Shown: positions 1 to 9,640, numbered from the stretch's first letter. The stretch is 64,000 nt of DNA from Nucisporomicrobium flavum (GCF_016464385.1 NZ_JADMLH010000003.1:248001-312000), one strand, 5' to 3'. Notes: generated by a model from the sequence alone, not told the origin. Made by a program: numbers and translations.

Positions 1-83
1 GGTTCCGGGTGACGGCGCTGCGGGCGTACGACTGCTTCCCGATGACGCAGCACGTGGAGTGCGTGGCGCTGCTGGAGCGCTGA
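1..83 (+). CDS. Class I SAM-dependent RNA methyltransferase (TrmA/RlmD type), C-terminal end only
   Basis: Only the last 26 codons are present, starting in frame at base 3 and ending at TGA 81-83. The residues include the block FPMTQHVECVALLE, which is the typical C-terminus of TrmA/RumA-type uracil-C5 RNA methyltransferases (FPxTxHVE is a family hallmark). These enzymes methylate uridine in tRNA or rRNA. The start and the catalytic cysteine lie outside the window. It converges on the symporter gene with only two bases between the stop codons. The family call rests on this short tail. Confidence 0.75.
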   Translation, partial: FRVTALRAYDCFPMTQHVECVALLER

Positions 84-85
84 GG

Positions 86-1471
86 TCAGCTGCCGGCTGT
101 CCTGGCGGCCGGCTCGCGTTCCGTGCTGTCCCCGGCGTGGGCGTCGTCGGCCTCGTGGGCGTCGTGCGGGTCGTCGTCGTAGCTGGTCTCGTCGAACGGG
201 GCCGCGCCGGAGAGCACCGCGTCGACCTGCTCCCGGTCGATCTCGTTCGTCCACGTGCCGACGAGGACCGTGGCGACGGCGTTGCCGGCGAAGTTGGTGA
301 GTGCGCGGGCCTCGGACATCAGCCGGTCGATGCCGACGATCAGGCCGACGCCGGGCACCAGGTCGGGCCGGTGGCTCTGCAGGCCGCCGGCGAGCGTGGC
401 GAGGCCCGCGCCGGTGACGCCGGCCGCGCCCTTCGAGGCGACGATCATGAACAGCAGCAGGCCGATCTGCTGACCCACGGAGAGCGGCTTGTCCAGCGCG
501 TCGGCGATGAACAGCGAGGCCATCGTCAGGTAGATCGCGGTGCCGTCGAGGTTGAACGAATAGCCGGTGGGCACCACGATGCCGACCACCGGGCGGCTGA
601 CGCCGAGGTGGCCCATCTTGGCGATCAGCCGGGGCAGCGCGGACTCCGACGAGGAGGTCGAGAGGATCAGCAGGAACTCGCGGGCGAGGTAGCGCAGCAG
701 CTTGAAGATCGAGACGCGGGCGATCAGCCGCAGCAGCAGCCCGAGCACCACGAAGATGAACAGCGCGCAGGTCACGTAGAAGCCGACCATGATGGCGGCG
801 AGGCTCTTGAGGGCGTCGAAGCCGGTCGCGCCGACCACGGCGGCCATCGCGCCGAACGCGCCGATCGGGGCCAGCCACATGATCATCGCGAGGATCTTGA
901 AGACCAGGCGCTGGATCACGCCGATCGCCCGGATCACCGGCTCGCCGGAGCGGCCGATGGCCTGCACCGCGAAGCCGACGAGCAGGGCCACCAGCAGCGT
1001 CTGCAGCACCTCGCTGGTGGTCAGCGCGCCCAGCAGCGAGTCCGGGATGATGCCGAGCAGGAAGTCGACGGTCGACTCGGCCTCGCCGCTGACCTGGGCC
1101 TGACCGGTCTTGGCCAGCTCGGCGCTCAGGTGCAGCCCGGAGCCGGGGTGCAGGATGTTGCCGACGACCAGCCCGATCGCGAGCGCGACCGTACTCATGA
1201 TCAGGAAGTAGCCGAGCGCCAGCCCGCCCACCCGGCCGACCTGCGCGGCGCGACGGATCGAGCCGACGCCCAGCACGATCGTGCAGAAGATCACCGGGGC
1301 GATCATCATCCGGATCAGCGCGACGAAGCCGGTGCCCAGCGGGCGCAGGTCCTTGCCGAACTCCGGGAACAGGAAGCCGACGGCGATGCCCAGGGCCATC
1401 GCCACCAGCACGGCGATGTAGAGCAGATGACTGCGGTCGCGGCGGGCGGCGGGCGGGGCATCGACGGTCAT
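86..1471 (-). CDS. dctA: Dicarboxylate/amino acid:cation symporter (DctA-like)
   Basis: A 461-residue integral membrane protein of the DAACS/glutamate-transporter family, which imports C4-dicarboxylates or acidic amino acids with H+ or Na+. Visible family signatures are the serine-rich re-entrant loop SSSESALP, the NLDGTAIY block and SKGAAGVTG. Hydrophobic segments run through most of the first 400 residues. The last 40 residues are acidic and hydrophilic (rich in D, E and H) and are probably a cytoplasmic tail. The ATG start gives MTVDAPPAARR. It is divergent from dxs across 126 bp that must hold both promoters. Substrate cannot be settled from sequence; C4-dicarboxylate is the likeliest. 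Confidence 0.88.
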   Translation of the reverse strand: MTVDAPPAARRDRSHLLYIAVLVAMALGIAVGFLFPEFGKDLRPLGTGFVALIRMMIAPVIFCTIVLGVGSIRRAAQVGRVGGLALGYFLIMSTVALAIGLVVGNILHPGSGLHLSAELAKTGQAQVSGEAESTVDFLLGIIPDSLLGALTTSEVLQTLLVALLVGFAVQAIGRSGEPVIRAIGVIQRLVFKILAMIMWLAPIGAFGAMAAVVGATGFDALKSLAAIMVGFYVTCALFIFVVLGLLLRLIARVSIFKLLRYLAREFLLILSTSSSESALPRLIAKMGHLGVSRPVVGIVVPTGYSFNLDGTAIYLTMASLFIADALDKPLSVGQQIGLLLFMIVASKGAAGVTGAGLATLAGGLQSHRPDLVPGVGLIVGIDRLMSEARALTNFAGNAVATVLVGTWTNEIDREQVDAVLSGAAPFDETSYDDDPHDAHEADDAHAGDSTEREPAARTAGS

Positions 1472-1597
1472 GGCTCCTTCCTACCGCAAGCTGTGACCTG
1501 AGTCACGATCTAGCGAATGTGCAGGTTTTGTGGAGGAGGTCGCACTAGCCGTTCGCGCCGGATGCGTACGGGCCGTACGCCGATAGACTGACTCCTC

Positions 1598-3526
1598 ATG
1601 AGCGAGCGCAGTGATCAGACGACGACCGGCATCCTCGGCACGATCGCCACGCCGGGCGACCTCAAGCGCTTGAGCCCTGAGCAGCTCACCCTGCTCGCCG
1701 CCGAGATCCGGGACTTCCTGGTGGCCAAGGTCTCGCGCACCGGCGGCCACCTCGGGCCCAACCTGGGCGTGGTGGAGACGACGCTGGCGCTGCACCGGGT
1801 CTTCGACTCCCCGCGCGACCGGATCCTGTTCGACACCGGCCACCAGGCGTACGTGCACAAGATCGTGACCGGCCGCCAGGACGGCTTCGACCTGCTGCGC
1901 CAGCGTGGCGGCCTCTCCGGCTACCCGAGCCGGGCCGAGAGCGAGCACGACCTCATCGAGAATTCCCACGCCTCCACCGCGCTGTCGTATGCGGACGGCA
2001 TCTCCAAGGCGTTCGCGCTCCGCGGCGAGGACCGGCACGTGGTGGCCGTGGTCGGCGACGGCGCGCTCACCGGCGGCATGTGCTGGGAAGCGCTCAACAA
2101 CATCGCCGGGGCGAAGAACAAGCTGGTCATCGTCGTCAACGACAACGGCCGGTCGTACGCGCCGACGATCGGCGGCCTCGCCGACCACCTCTCCACGCTG
2201 CGCCTCAACCCCGGCTACGAGCGCGTGCTGGACCTGGTGAAGAACGCGCTCGGTTCGACGCCGGTGGTGGGCAAGCCGGCGTACGAGGTGCTGCACGCGG
2301 TCAAGAAGGGCATCAAGGACGCGGTCAGCCCGCAGCCGATGTTCGAGGACCTCGGCATCAAGTACATCGGCCCGGTCGACGGCCACGACCACCAGGCCAT
2401 GGAGTCCGCGCTGCGCCGCGCCAAGGGCTTCAACGCGCCGGTCATCGTGCACGCGGTGACCCGCAAGGGCTACGGCTACCGGCCCGCCGAGGACGACGAG
2501 GCCGACTGCCTGCACGGCCCGGGCAGCGCGTTCAGCATCGAGACCGGCAAGCTGCTGGCCGCCCCCACGGTGAAATGGACGCACGTGTTCGCCGAGGAGC
2601 TGGTCGCCATCGCCGACGAGCGCCCGGACGTCGTCGGCATCACCGCCGCGATGGCCGAGCCCACCGGCATCGCCGCGCTCGCGAAGAAGTACCCCGAGCG
2701 GGCGTACGACGTGGGCATCGCCGAGCAGCACGCGGCCACCTCCGCGGCCGGCCTCGCGATGGGCGGCCTGCACCCGGTCGTCGCCGTGTACGCCACCTTC
2801 CTGAACCGGGCCTTCGACCAGGTCCTGCTGGACGTGGCGATGCACGAGCTGCCGGTCACGTTCGTGCTCGACCGGGCGGGGATCACCGGCCCGGACGGCC
2901 CGAGCCACTACGGCATCTGGGACATGAGCGTCTTCGGCGTCGTCCCCGGCCTGCGCATCGCCGCCCCGCGCGACGCCGCCACGCTGCGCGAGGAGCTGCG
3001 CGAGGCGGTGGCCGTCGACGACGGGCCGACGATCGTCCGGTTCCCGACCGGCTCGGTCGCCGCGGACCTGCCGGCCGTGCGCCGCGCCGGCCCGGTGGAC
3101 GTGCTCCACGAGGCCGAGCGCAAGGACGTGCTGCTGGTCGCGGTCGGCGCGTTCGCCAAGCTGGGCATGGAGGTCGCCGAACGGCTCGCCGAGCAGGGGT
3201 ACGGCGTCACGGTCGTCGACCCGCGCTGGGTGCGCCCGGTCCCGATCGAGCTCGTCGGGCTGGCCGGCCGGCACCGCCTCGTGGTCACGCTGGAGGACGG
3301 CGTACGGGCCGGCGGCGTGGGCGAGGCCGTGGCCGCCACCCTGCGCGACGCGGGCGCCGACCTGCCGGTGCGCGGCTTCGGCGTGCCGACCGGCTTCCAC
3401 CCGCACGGCAGCCGCGCCGAGATCCTGGCCTCGCTGGGGCTCACGGCGCAGGATGTCGCGCGGGACGTCACCGAGTGGGTCTCGAAGCTCGAGGCGGCCC
3501 CGGGCGAGCCGCAGCCGGCGTCGTAG
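1598..3526 (+). CDS. dxs: 1-deoxy-D-xylulose-5-phosphate synthase
   Basis: This is the first enzyme of the MEP isoprenoid pathway: it condenses pyruvate and glyceraldehyde-3-phosphate to DXP using thiamine diphosphate. The 642-residue length is normal for the family. The N-terminal TPP domain carries [11 protein letters not shown] and the [15 protein letters not shown] binding motif. The middle pyrimidine-binding domain has [15 protein letters not shown] and the C-terminal transketolase domain has VLLVAVG. DXP also feeds thiamine and pyridoxal synthesis. The ATG at 1598 gives [11 protein letters not shown]. The gene appears monocistronic, with a 48-nt gap to the next gene. Confidence 0.97.
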   Translation: MSERSDQTTTGILGTIATPGDLKRLSPEQLTLLAAEIRDFLVAKVSRTGGHLGPNLGVVETTLALHRVFDSPRDRILFDTGHQAYVHKIVTGRQDGFDLLRQRGGLSGYPSRAESEHDLIENSHASTALSYADGISKAFALRGEDRHVVAVVGDGALTGGMCWEALNNIAGAKNKLVIVVNDNGRSYAPTIGGLADHLSTLRLNPGYERVLDLVKNALGSTPVVGKPAYEVLHAVKKGIKDAVSPQPMFEDLGIKYIGPVDGHDHQAMESALRRAKGFNAPVIVHAVTRKGYGYRPAEDDEADCLHGPGSAFSIETGKLLAAPTVKWTHVFAEELVAIADERPDVVGITAAMAEPTGIAALAKKYPERAYDVGIAEQHAATSAAGLAMGGLHPVVAVYATFLNRAFDQVLLDVAMHELPVTFVLDRAGITGPDGPSHYGIWDMSVFGVVPGLRIAAPRDAATLREELREAVAVDDGPTIVRFPTGSVAADLPAVRRAGPVDVLHEAERKDVLLVAVGAFAKLGMEVAERLAEQGYGVTVVDPRWVRPVPIELVGLAGRHRLVVTLEDGVRAGGVGEAVAATLRDAGADLPVRGFGVPTGFHPHGSRAEILASLGLTAQDVARDVTEWVSKLEAAPGEPQPAS

Positions 3527-3574
3527 CCGTCGCTCGGCGCGCACTTTCGTTATAGAGCCGTTACCTTTGAGGGT

Positions 3575-4897
3575 ATGGCGGCGGAGACGTTCGAGGGTCC
3601 GACGGTAATCATCGACCTGGGGCTCGCGCGCGGGGAGCCCGACGAGTACGCCGCCCCCACCCGGTCCACGGTTCCGGACTGGTTCGCGCCCGTGCTGGTC
3701 GCCGTCCTCGTGCTGTTCGGCTCGACGGCCTCGGCAGCCCCGCCGCCGCCCGCGCTCACCCCGCTGCTGTCGCTGCGGGTGGGGCCGGCGGACCCGTACA
3801 CGCTCACGGAGAACGGCGACCTGCTCGCACAGAGCCTCGGCGTGCTGACGTCGTACGACCTGCGCGACGGCCATCTGCGCTGGCAGGCGGGCTCGGCGAT
3901 GCCGACCTTCCGGTTGCGTACGGGTGACGGGCTGATCCTGCTGCGGCCCTTCTCCGGCAACGCCCGCGTCGACCCGGGCACCACGGCGGTAGCGCTGGAC
4001 AACGGCTCCGTGCGGTGGCGGCGCTCCGGCAGCGTCGTCACGGTGGCCGGCTCGTCCACCCTGCTCGCCGTCTCCAACGTGCGCAGCTTCTCCGGGCCGG
4101 GCCGGCGCGTGCAGGGCTCGGTCGAGGCGGTCGACCCGGCGACCGGCCGGACGACGTGGTCGGTGCCCGTGCCGTCCACGGCGGTGCTGCTCAGCGTGCC
4201 GGGTCCCACCGAGTCCCCGTGGCGGATGCTGCTGGTCCACGACGACCGCACCGCCGCCGTGCACGACCTCACCACGGGCGCGGAACTCGCCCGGGCCCAG
4301 CTGCCGCCCGCCGACTACGGCCCGGACAACCCCGTGCTCTCCGGCGGGCTCCTGCTGCTGCGGCACCCCACGCTGGGCGGCCGCATGGTCTCGGCGTTCG
4401 ACCCGGTGACGCTGCAGCCCCGCTGGGTCCGCCCGGCCGGGTCCGCGTTCGGCATCACCACCTGCGGCGCGCTGGCCTGCCTCGCCGGTCCCGACGGTGT
4501 CCGGGCGATCGACCCCGCCGACGGCGCCCTGCGCTGGTATCGCCCGGCGTGGCGCAGCGTCGAGCAGCGCGGTGGCCTGGTGCTGGCGTCCGGCACCCCG
4601 GGCGGCGAGAACGATCCCGTGGGCGTGATCGACCCCGGCACCGGCGAGGTCGTCACCGGCCTGGACGGGTGGCGTCCGGTTCCCGGTGCGGGCGGCGGCG
4701 ACCATCTTCTCGTGACGCGGACGGCGAGCGCGGGTGCCCGTACCATGGTCGCGGTCGCCGCCCCCGACGGCGCGCAACCGGAGCTCCTGGCCGACCTTCC
4801 CCCGGGCACCGGCGACTGCCAGGCCGTGCCGGCCCGGCTGGTCTGCCGGTCGACCTCCGGCGATCTCACGGTCTGGGCGTACCAGCGAAAGGGATAG
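3575..4897 (+). CDS. Membrane-anchored PQQ-like beta-propeller protein, paralogue 1
   Basis: A 440-residue protein with a short cytoplasmic head, one membrane segment at about residues 30-50 (FAPVLVAVLVLFGSTASA) and a large extracytoplasmic part. That part has repeated blade motifs such as DLRDGHLRWQAG, DPATGRTTWSVP and DPADGALRWYRP, typical of PQQ-like (PF13360-type) propellers. Such propellers usually act as binding or scaffold domains; nothing shows that PQQ itself is bound. Two cysteine pairs are visible: CGALAC near 4462-4480 and CQAVPARLVC near the end. It is the first of three tandem paralogues, and the next starts 2 nt after its stop. Exact role unknown. Confidence 0.8.
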   Translation: MAAETFEGPTVIIDLGLARGEPDEYAAPTRSTVPDWFAPVLVAVLVLFGSTASAAPPPPALTPLLSLRVGPADPYTLTENGDLLAQSLGVLTSYDLRDGHLRWQAGSAMPTFRLRTGDGLILLRPFSGNARVDPGTTAVALDNGSVRWRRSGSVVTVAGSSTLLAVSNVRSFSGPGRRVQGSVEAVDPATGRTTWSVPVPSTAVLLSVPGPTESPWRMLLVHDDRTAAVHDLTTGAELARAQLPPADYGPDNPVLSGGLLLLRHPTLGGRMVSAFDPVTLQPRWVRPAGSAFGITTCGALACLAGPDGVRAIDPADGALRWYRPAWRSVEQRGGLVLASGTPGGENDPVGVIDPGTGEVVTGLDGWRPVPGAGGGDHLLVTRTASAGARTMVAVAAPDGAQPELLADLPPGTGDCQAVPARLVCRSTSGDLTVWAYQRKG

Positions 4898-4899
4898 GC

Positions 4900-6231
4900 G
4901 TGGCGCTGATCGAGCTGAGCCCCGAGACGCCGGCTGCGCCCGACCCGCCCGCCGCACCGCCCGCATACGTCTACCGCCGCCTCGGCCTCGCCCTGGCCGC
5001 CCTGCTGACCCTCGCGCTCGGCGGCGCGGCCCCCGTCTCCTCGCTGCTCTGGCAGCGCGCCGGCCGGGTGCCGGCCCCGGCCGGGACCGAGGTCCAGCTG
5101 CTCGGCGGCCGGCTCTACGCGCTGGACTTCCAGCAACGGCCACCGCTGGTCACGGCATGGTCGGCGGACCCGGTACGGCGGCTCTGGACAGCGCCCGGAC
5201 CGCAGGGGAGCGAGGAGGAGCCGTACTACCTCACCGACGCCACGCCGGACCTGCTCATGGTGAACGTGCGCCGCTCGACCACCGTGCTGGACGCGCGGAC
5301 CGGGGCGGTGCGGTGGCGCTCGGCGACACCCCTGCAACGGCTCGACGACCGGACCGGGCTGGTGCTGCGGGAGACCTTCCGCCCCGGCACCGAGTACGAC
5401 GTCGACACCGGAGCGCCCGGCAGGCTGTACGGCAGCACCACCGAGCAGCTGCACACCGAGCCCGCCCGCAGCACCGCGATCGACGGGGTGGAGCTGGGCA
5501 CCGGCCGGCGCCTCTGGTCCGCCTCGGTGCCCGGCTCGATCTCCACCGCCTGGACCGGCCGGGCCATCGTCGTGCTCTCCGCCGACCGGCTGACCGTGCG
5601 GTCACCCCGGGACGGCGCCGTGCTGCGCGAGCGGGCGGTGGCCCGGGTCGCCGGCGGGCTCCCGGTGTGGGGCGAGGCCGTCGGTGACGTGCTGCTCGTG
5701 CACTACGGCGGCTTCGGGGAGGGCGGCCCGGTCGTCGCGTACGCCGTCGACACGCTCGCACCGCTCTGGCAGCAGTACCAGCCCGATCCGCAGGGCAGCG
5801 CCGCGGCCTGCGCCGGGTTGCCCTGCGTCCGCAGCCTCACCGAGGTGCAGGTGGTGGACCCGCGGACGGGCCGGCTGCTGTGGCGGGCGGAGCCGGACAC
5901 CGACCTGCTCGCCTTCGGCCCCGGCTCAGTCCTGGAGGTCCGGGGCCAGACCAGCCCGCTGCGCTCCGTCGAGCAGGCCACCGGGCGGGTGCTGGCCGAC
6001 CTGAGCGGATGGCGCGGGTTCGTCGCGGTCCGCGGCGAGCGCGATGAGGCGTACGTGCTGACCCGGCCGGAACCGGACCTCAGCACGAGCGTCGGCGTCC
6101 TGCGGGCCGGCCGGACGGCGGTGCAGCCGCTCGGCCGCATCCCGCTGGCGGCCACGCAGTGCCAGGCGGACACCGCGACGGTCGCCTGCAGGGTCGGCGG
6201 CGGGATGGACGTGTTCCGCTACCGCGCCTGA
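4900..6231 (+). CDS. Membrane-anchored PQQ-like beta-propeller protein, paralogue 2
   Basis: 443 residues from GTG 4900, two bases after the stop of paralogue 1, so translation is probably coupled. The frame stays open far upstream, but that part only mirrors the first gene. The domain plan is the same: short head rich in Pro/Ala, a membrane segment at about residues 24-46 (LGLALAALLTLALGGAA), then propeller blades such as DARTGAVRWRS, ELGTGRRLWSA and DPRTGRLLWRAE. The cysteine pairs CAGLPC and CQADTATVAC match those of the neighbours. Function unknown; it may work with the downstream two-component system, which is inference from position only. Confidence 0.8.
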   Translation: MALIELSPETPAAPDPPAAPPAYVYRRLGLALAALLTLALGGAAPVSSLLWQRAGRVPAPAGTEVQLLGGRLYALDFQQRPPLVTAWSADPVRRLWTAPGPQGSEEEPYYLTDATPDLLMVNVRRSTTVLDARTGAVRWRSATPLQRLDDRTGLVLRETFRPGTEYDVDTGAPGRLYGSTTEQLHTEPARSTAIDGVELGTGRRLWSASVPGSISTAWTGRAIVVLSADRLTVRSPRDGAVLRERAVARVAGGLPVWGEAVGDVLLVHYGGFGEGGPVVAYAVDTLAPLWQQYQPDPQGSAAACAGLPCVRSLTEVQVVDPRTGRLLWRAEPDTDLLAFGPGSVLEVRGQTSPLRSVEQATGRVLADLSGWRGFVAVRGERDEAYVLTRPEPDLSTSVGVLRAGRTAVQPLGRIPLAATQCQADTATVACRVGGGMDVFRYRA

Positions 6232-6269
6232 TGGTCGCCGCGTGACGTGACGTGGCGCACAATGACGGC

Positions 6270-7601
6270 GTGGGCGACGTCGTCATCGACCTCGGCGAGC
6301 TGCACGACGAGCAGCCGCTGCCGCCCGCTCCCGCGCACCGCCCGGCCCCCTTCCGCGCCGCGCTGGCCGGCGCCGCGGTCGCGCTGCTCCTGCTCGTCTC
6401 CGGCTCGGTACCGCGGCTGCCACCGGTCACCCCGACCGTCGTGGCCGCCCGCCTCGGCGACGCCATGTTCGTCGAGAAGGACCGGCTGTACCTGGTCAGC
6501 GCCCCGGAGGTCGGCTGGGTCACCGCGACGCAGAACCGGGTGGTCAGCACGTACGCGCTGCCCGCCGGCACCCTGCTGTCCCGGACGACGGCGGCGGTGA
6601 CCGGCGGCGTCCTCGGCGTCACGTCGGCCGGGGACGCGATTCTGGTGTCGTACCAGGTCGACACGCTCGGCGCGGAGGCCACGGTCGCGGTCGAGGCCGG
6701 CACCGACCATGCCCGGTGGCGGGCACCGGCCCGGCTGCTCAGCGTGTCCCGCGCCGACAACGTGGCACTGCTGCGGGAGAACAGCCCCCAGTTCGGCCAC
6801 CTCGACTGGTACGGCGTCGACCTCACCACCGGCCGCAACCGCTGGGTGCTGCGCCAGCCCGTCCTCGGGTACACCACGGAGGCCGGGTACGACGACGGCT
6901 TCCCGGGGCGCCTCGTCACCGCCACCGTCGCCGGCCACCTCGAGGTCCGCGACACGGTCACCGGCCGGGTCACCGCCACGCTGGACGTGCCGGCGCCGCC
7001 CACCTGGTCCCGCCGCGGCATCACGGTCTGGCCCGCCGGCGATCTCGTGCTCGTCGGCGGGCTCGGCGACGTCACCGCGTACGACCTCCGGGACCTGCGC
7101 GAACGCTGGCGCAACGACCTCGACCTCTCCGGCCGCTGGGTGCAGCCGGACTGCGCGGGCGGCATCTGCCTGTTCGGCTACCGCGGCGGTGTCCAGGTCG
7201 TCGACACGCTGACCGGCGCTTTCCGATGGTCCAGCGAGAGGTGGACGTGGGCCGAGCCCACCGGCCGGTACCTGCTCGTCACGGGCAACGAGGGGCTGGA
7301 GGCGCGATACCCGCTCGCCGTCGTCGACCCGGTGACCGGCGAACTGCACGGCGACTTCGGCACGTGGCGCTCCGTCGGCGAGGTACGCCCGGACGGCACG
7401 GTCATCGGGCTGCGGCAGCGGATCGGCGACGACGTCGTCTGGTACGCCCTTCTCGACCCGCGGACCCTGGCCGTCCGCGTGCTCGGCAAGGCCACCGGCG
7501 TCTCCGGAGACTGCCAGGGCACCGGTGACGTGCTCGTCTGCCGCGGCCTCGACGCCTCGGTCGCGATCTGGCCCCTGACCGATCCGGTGACCGACCGGTA
7601 G
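6270..7601 (+). CDS. Membrane-anchored PQQ-like beta-propeller protein, paralogue 3
   Basis: 443 residues from GTG 6270, which gives MGDVVIDLGEL and aligns with the VIIDLGLA head of paralogue 1. An in-frame GTG at 6252 would add six residues. A membrane segment at about residues 22-42 (ALAGAAVALLLLVSG) is followed by propeller blades (DLTTGRNRWVLRQ, DTLTGAFRWSSE, DPVTGELHGDFG). The cysteine pairs CAGGIC and CQGTGDVLVC are conserved with the other two copies. It ends 77 nt before the response-regulator gene. The triplication and common layout suggest related extracytoplasmic binding proteins with divergent surfaces. Confidence 0.8.
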   Translation: MGDVVIDLGELHDEQPLPPAPAHRPAPFRAALAGAAVALLLLVSGSVPRLPPVTPTVVAARLGDAMFVEKDRLYLVSAPEVGWVTATQNRVVSTYALPAGTLLSRTTAAVTGGVLGVTSAGDAILVSYQVDTLGAEATVAVEAGTDHARWRAPARLLSVSRADNVALLRENSPQFGHLDWYGVDLTTGRNRWVLRQPVLGYTTEAGYDDGFPGRLVTATVAGHLEVRDTVTGRVTATLDVPAPPTWSRRGITVWPAGDLVLVGGLGDVTAYDLRDLRERWRNDLDLSGRWVQPDCAGGICLFGYRGGVQVVDTLTGAFRWSSERWTWAEPTGRYLLVTGNEGLEARYPLAVVDPVTGELHGDFGTWRSVGEVRPDGTVIGLRQRIGDDVVWYALLDPRTLAVRVLGKATGVSGDCQGTGDVLVCRGLDASVAIWPLTDPVTDR

Positions 7602-7678
7602 CCTGCACTTACAGCCTCTTAACGCGGCAGCGACGAAGCTGGTCGCCGGCTGACCCGATTTTTCGACAGGAGCCGCGG

Positions 7679-8371
7679 GTGCGCGTGCTGGTGGTGGAAG
7701 ACGAACGGAACCTCTGCGACGCGATCGCGCGAGGTCTGCGCCGCAAAGGGATGGCGGTCGACGTCGCGTACGACGGCTTGGCCGGTCACGAGATGGCGTA
7801 CGTGACCCGCTACGACGTGGTCGTGCTGGACCGGGACCTCCCGGGCATGCACGGCGACGAGATATGCGCGGCGCTGGTCGAGTCGGGCGCGCTCACCCGG
7901 GTGCTGATGCTGACCGCCAGCGGCACGGTCGCCGACCGGGTCGAGGGCCTGCAGCTGGGCGCCGACGACTACCTGCCCAAACCGTTCGCCTTCGACGAGC
8001 TCGTCGCCCGCGTGCAGGCGCTCGGCCGGCGCGCCACCCCGGCGGCCCCGCCCGTGCTCACCGTCGGCGACCTCGTGCTCGACCAGACCCGCCGGGTGGT
8101 CACCCGCGGCGGCGCCCCGGTGGACCTGACGAACAAGGAGTTCGGCGTCCTCGAGGAGCTGCTCAAGGCCCGCGGTGGCGTGGTGTCCAGCGAGGAGCTG
8201 CTCGAACGCGTCTGGGACGCCAACACGGACCCGTTCACGACGACCGTACGGGTCACCGTCATGACGCTGCGCAAGAAGGTCGGCGACCCGCCGCTGATCG
8301 AAACCGTGGTCGGCGCCGGATACCGGGTGCCCGAGCCGGTGATCGTCACGCCCGCCGGCGGCCTCGCGTGA
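7679..8371 (+). CDS. OmpR/PhoB-family DNA-binding response regulator
   Basis: 230 residues. The receiver domain (1-115) has the acidic pair E7-D8, the phospho-acceptor D51, T79 and K101 in LPKPF. The C-terminal winged helix (about 130-225) has LTNKEFGVLEELL and the TVMTLRKKVG recognition region. The GTG start follows a good ribosome site (ACAGGAG). The kinase gene begins within its stop (GTGA overlap at 8368-8371), so the two are co-translated. The target promoter is unknown. The upstream 77 bp hold a loose direct repeat (CTTACAGCCTCTTAAC) that could be an autoregulatory site, though this is weak. Confidence 0.93.
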   Translation: MRVLVVEDERNLCDAIARGLRRKGMAVDVAYDGLAGHEMAYVTRYDVVVLDRDLPGMHGDEICAALVESGALTRVLMLTASGTVADRVEGLQLGADDYLPKPFAFDELVARVQALGRRATPAAPPVLTVGDLVLDQTRRVVTRGGAPVDLTNKEFGVLEELLKARGGVVSSEELLERVWDANTDPFTTTVRVTVMTLRKKVGDPPLIETVVGAGYRVPEPVIVTPAGGLA

Positions 8372-9597
8372 CCGTGTACGCCGGCCGGCAGGAACGGCTC
8401 GGGCTGCGGCCGACGCTCCGGCTGCGGCTCACCCTGCTCAACGGCATCCTCCTCGTCGGCGCCGGCGCCATCCTCGTCCTGCTCGCCTGGCTGCTCGTCG
8501 GCGACGCCCTGCACCCGGCGGACGAGCTGCAGCCCGGCACCCAGGTCGTGCTCTCCAACGGCGACCGCCTCGACGCGCTCACCTGGCAGACCCAGCTCGT
8601 CGAGCGCGCCTCCCGGGAACTGCTGGTCAAGGGCCTTGTCGCGCTCTTCGCCATCGGCATCATCGGCATCGCGGGCGCGTACGCGGTGGCCGGCCGGGCG
8701 CTGCGGCCGCTGCACAACGTGACCGCCACGGCCCGGCGCCTCGGCGAGGAGACCCTCGACGAGCGCATCCGCTACTCCGGCGCGGACGACGAGGTCGCCG
8801 AGCTGGCCCGCACCTTCGACGCGATGCTCGACCGCCTCGCCGGCGCGTTCGAATCCCAGAAACGCTTCGTCGCCAACGCGTCGCACGAGCTGAGAACGCC
8901 GCTGGCGGTGATGCGTACGGAGATCGACGTGACACTCAGCGATGACGAGGCGGACGTGGCCGAGTACCGGCGGATGGCCAAGGTCGTCCGCAACGCCTCG
9001 GAACGCGCCAACGGCCTCGTCGACGCGCTGCTGGTCCTGGCCCGCAGCGAGGCCCAGTCCGGCCGCCGCCTGGTCCGCAAGGTGCCCGCCGACCTGGCCA
9101 CCAGCGTCTACAACGGGCTCTCCGCGGTCCGTGCCGAGGCGGAGCGGCTGAAACTGGACGTGACGACCGACCTGCAGGCCGCCAACGTGGTCGGCGACCC
9201 GAGCCTGCTCGACCGGCTCGCCGGCAACCTCATCGAGAACGCGATCCGCTACAACCACCTCATGGGCAAGCTGTGGCTGCGTACCGAGAACGTGGGCGGC
9301 CAGGCCCGGCTGGTGGTCGGCAACACGGGCTACGAGGTGGACCCGGGCGACGTGCCGGGCCTGTTCGAGCCGTTCCGGCGCGGCGGGTGGGAACGGACCG
9401 GGTCGCGCGGGTCGGGGCTGGGGCTGTCGATCGTCCGGGCGGTCTGCGACGCCCACGGCGGGACGGTGTCCGCGGTGGCGCAGCCCGGCGGCGGGCTCGA
9501 GGTCACGGTGAGCCTGCCGGCCGCCGACACGACCCCGGTGGTCGCGGCGACGGCCACCGTGCCGAAGGCCAAGGGGCTCGGGATCGCCCCGGGCTGA
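8368..9597 (+). CDS. Sensor histidine kinase
   Basis: 409 residues from the GTG that overlaps the regulator stop. Two membrane segments (about 22-44 and 88-110) bracket an extracytoplasmic loop of only about 43 residues. HAMP follows at about 110-160, then HisKA with H173 in NASHELRTPLAVMR, then a HATPase_c domain with N-box LIENAIRYN and G-box GSGLGLSIVRAV. It should autophosphorylate H173 and pass the phosphate to D51 of the partner. The very short sensor loop suggests it reads the membrane or a partner protein rather than a bulky ligand. The three propeller proteins upstream are candidates by position only. Confidence 0.93.
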   Translation: MTVYAGRQERLGLRPTLRLRLTLLNGILLVGAGAILVLLAWLLVGDALHPADELQPGTQVVLSNGDRLDALTWQTQLVERASRELLVKGLVALFAIGIIGIAGAYAVAGRALRPLHNVTATARRLGEETLDERIRYSGADDEVAELARTFDAMLDRLAGAFESQKRFVANASHELRTPLAVMRTEIDVTLSDDEADVAEYRRMAKVVRNASERANGLVDALLVLARSEAQSGRRLVRKVPADLATSVYNGLSAVRAEAERLKLDVTTDLQAANVVGDPSLLDRLAGNLIENAIRYNHLMGKLWLRTENVGGQARLVVGNTGYEVDPGDVPGLFEPFRRGGWERTGSRGSGLGLSIVRAVCDAHGGTVSAVAQPGGGLEVTVSLPAADTTPVVAATATVPKAKGLGIAPG

Positions 9598-9610
9598 TCC
9601 CGGGTTCCGG

Positions 9611-9626
9611 CCGGCCGGTCGGCCGG
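9611..9626. terminator. Hairpin inside GGTC-type tandem repeats between convergent genes
   Basis: CCGGCC-GGTC-GGCCGG forms a perfect 6-bp stem and is embedded in a run of CGGT/GGTC units that continues to 9640. It lies between the kinase stop and the convergent DUF2637 gene stop. It has no U-tract, so it is only a plausible bidirectional terminator. Confidence 0.4.
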
Positions 9627-9640
9627 TCGGTCGGTCGGTC

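Noticed and set aside
4015..4899. Upstream extension of the second propeller gene in the same frame
   Set aside because: It coincides with the first propeller gene in another frame. The GTG at 4900 gives a protein matching the other two paralogues.
1481..5143. A 1220-codon open frame on the minus strand over dxs and the first propeller gene
   Set aside because: It lies antisense to two well-supported genes. Very high GC opens antisense frames, and the product is repetitive Arg/Ala/Gly/Asp without domain motifs.
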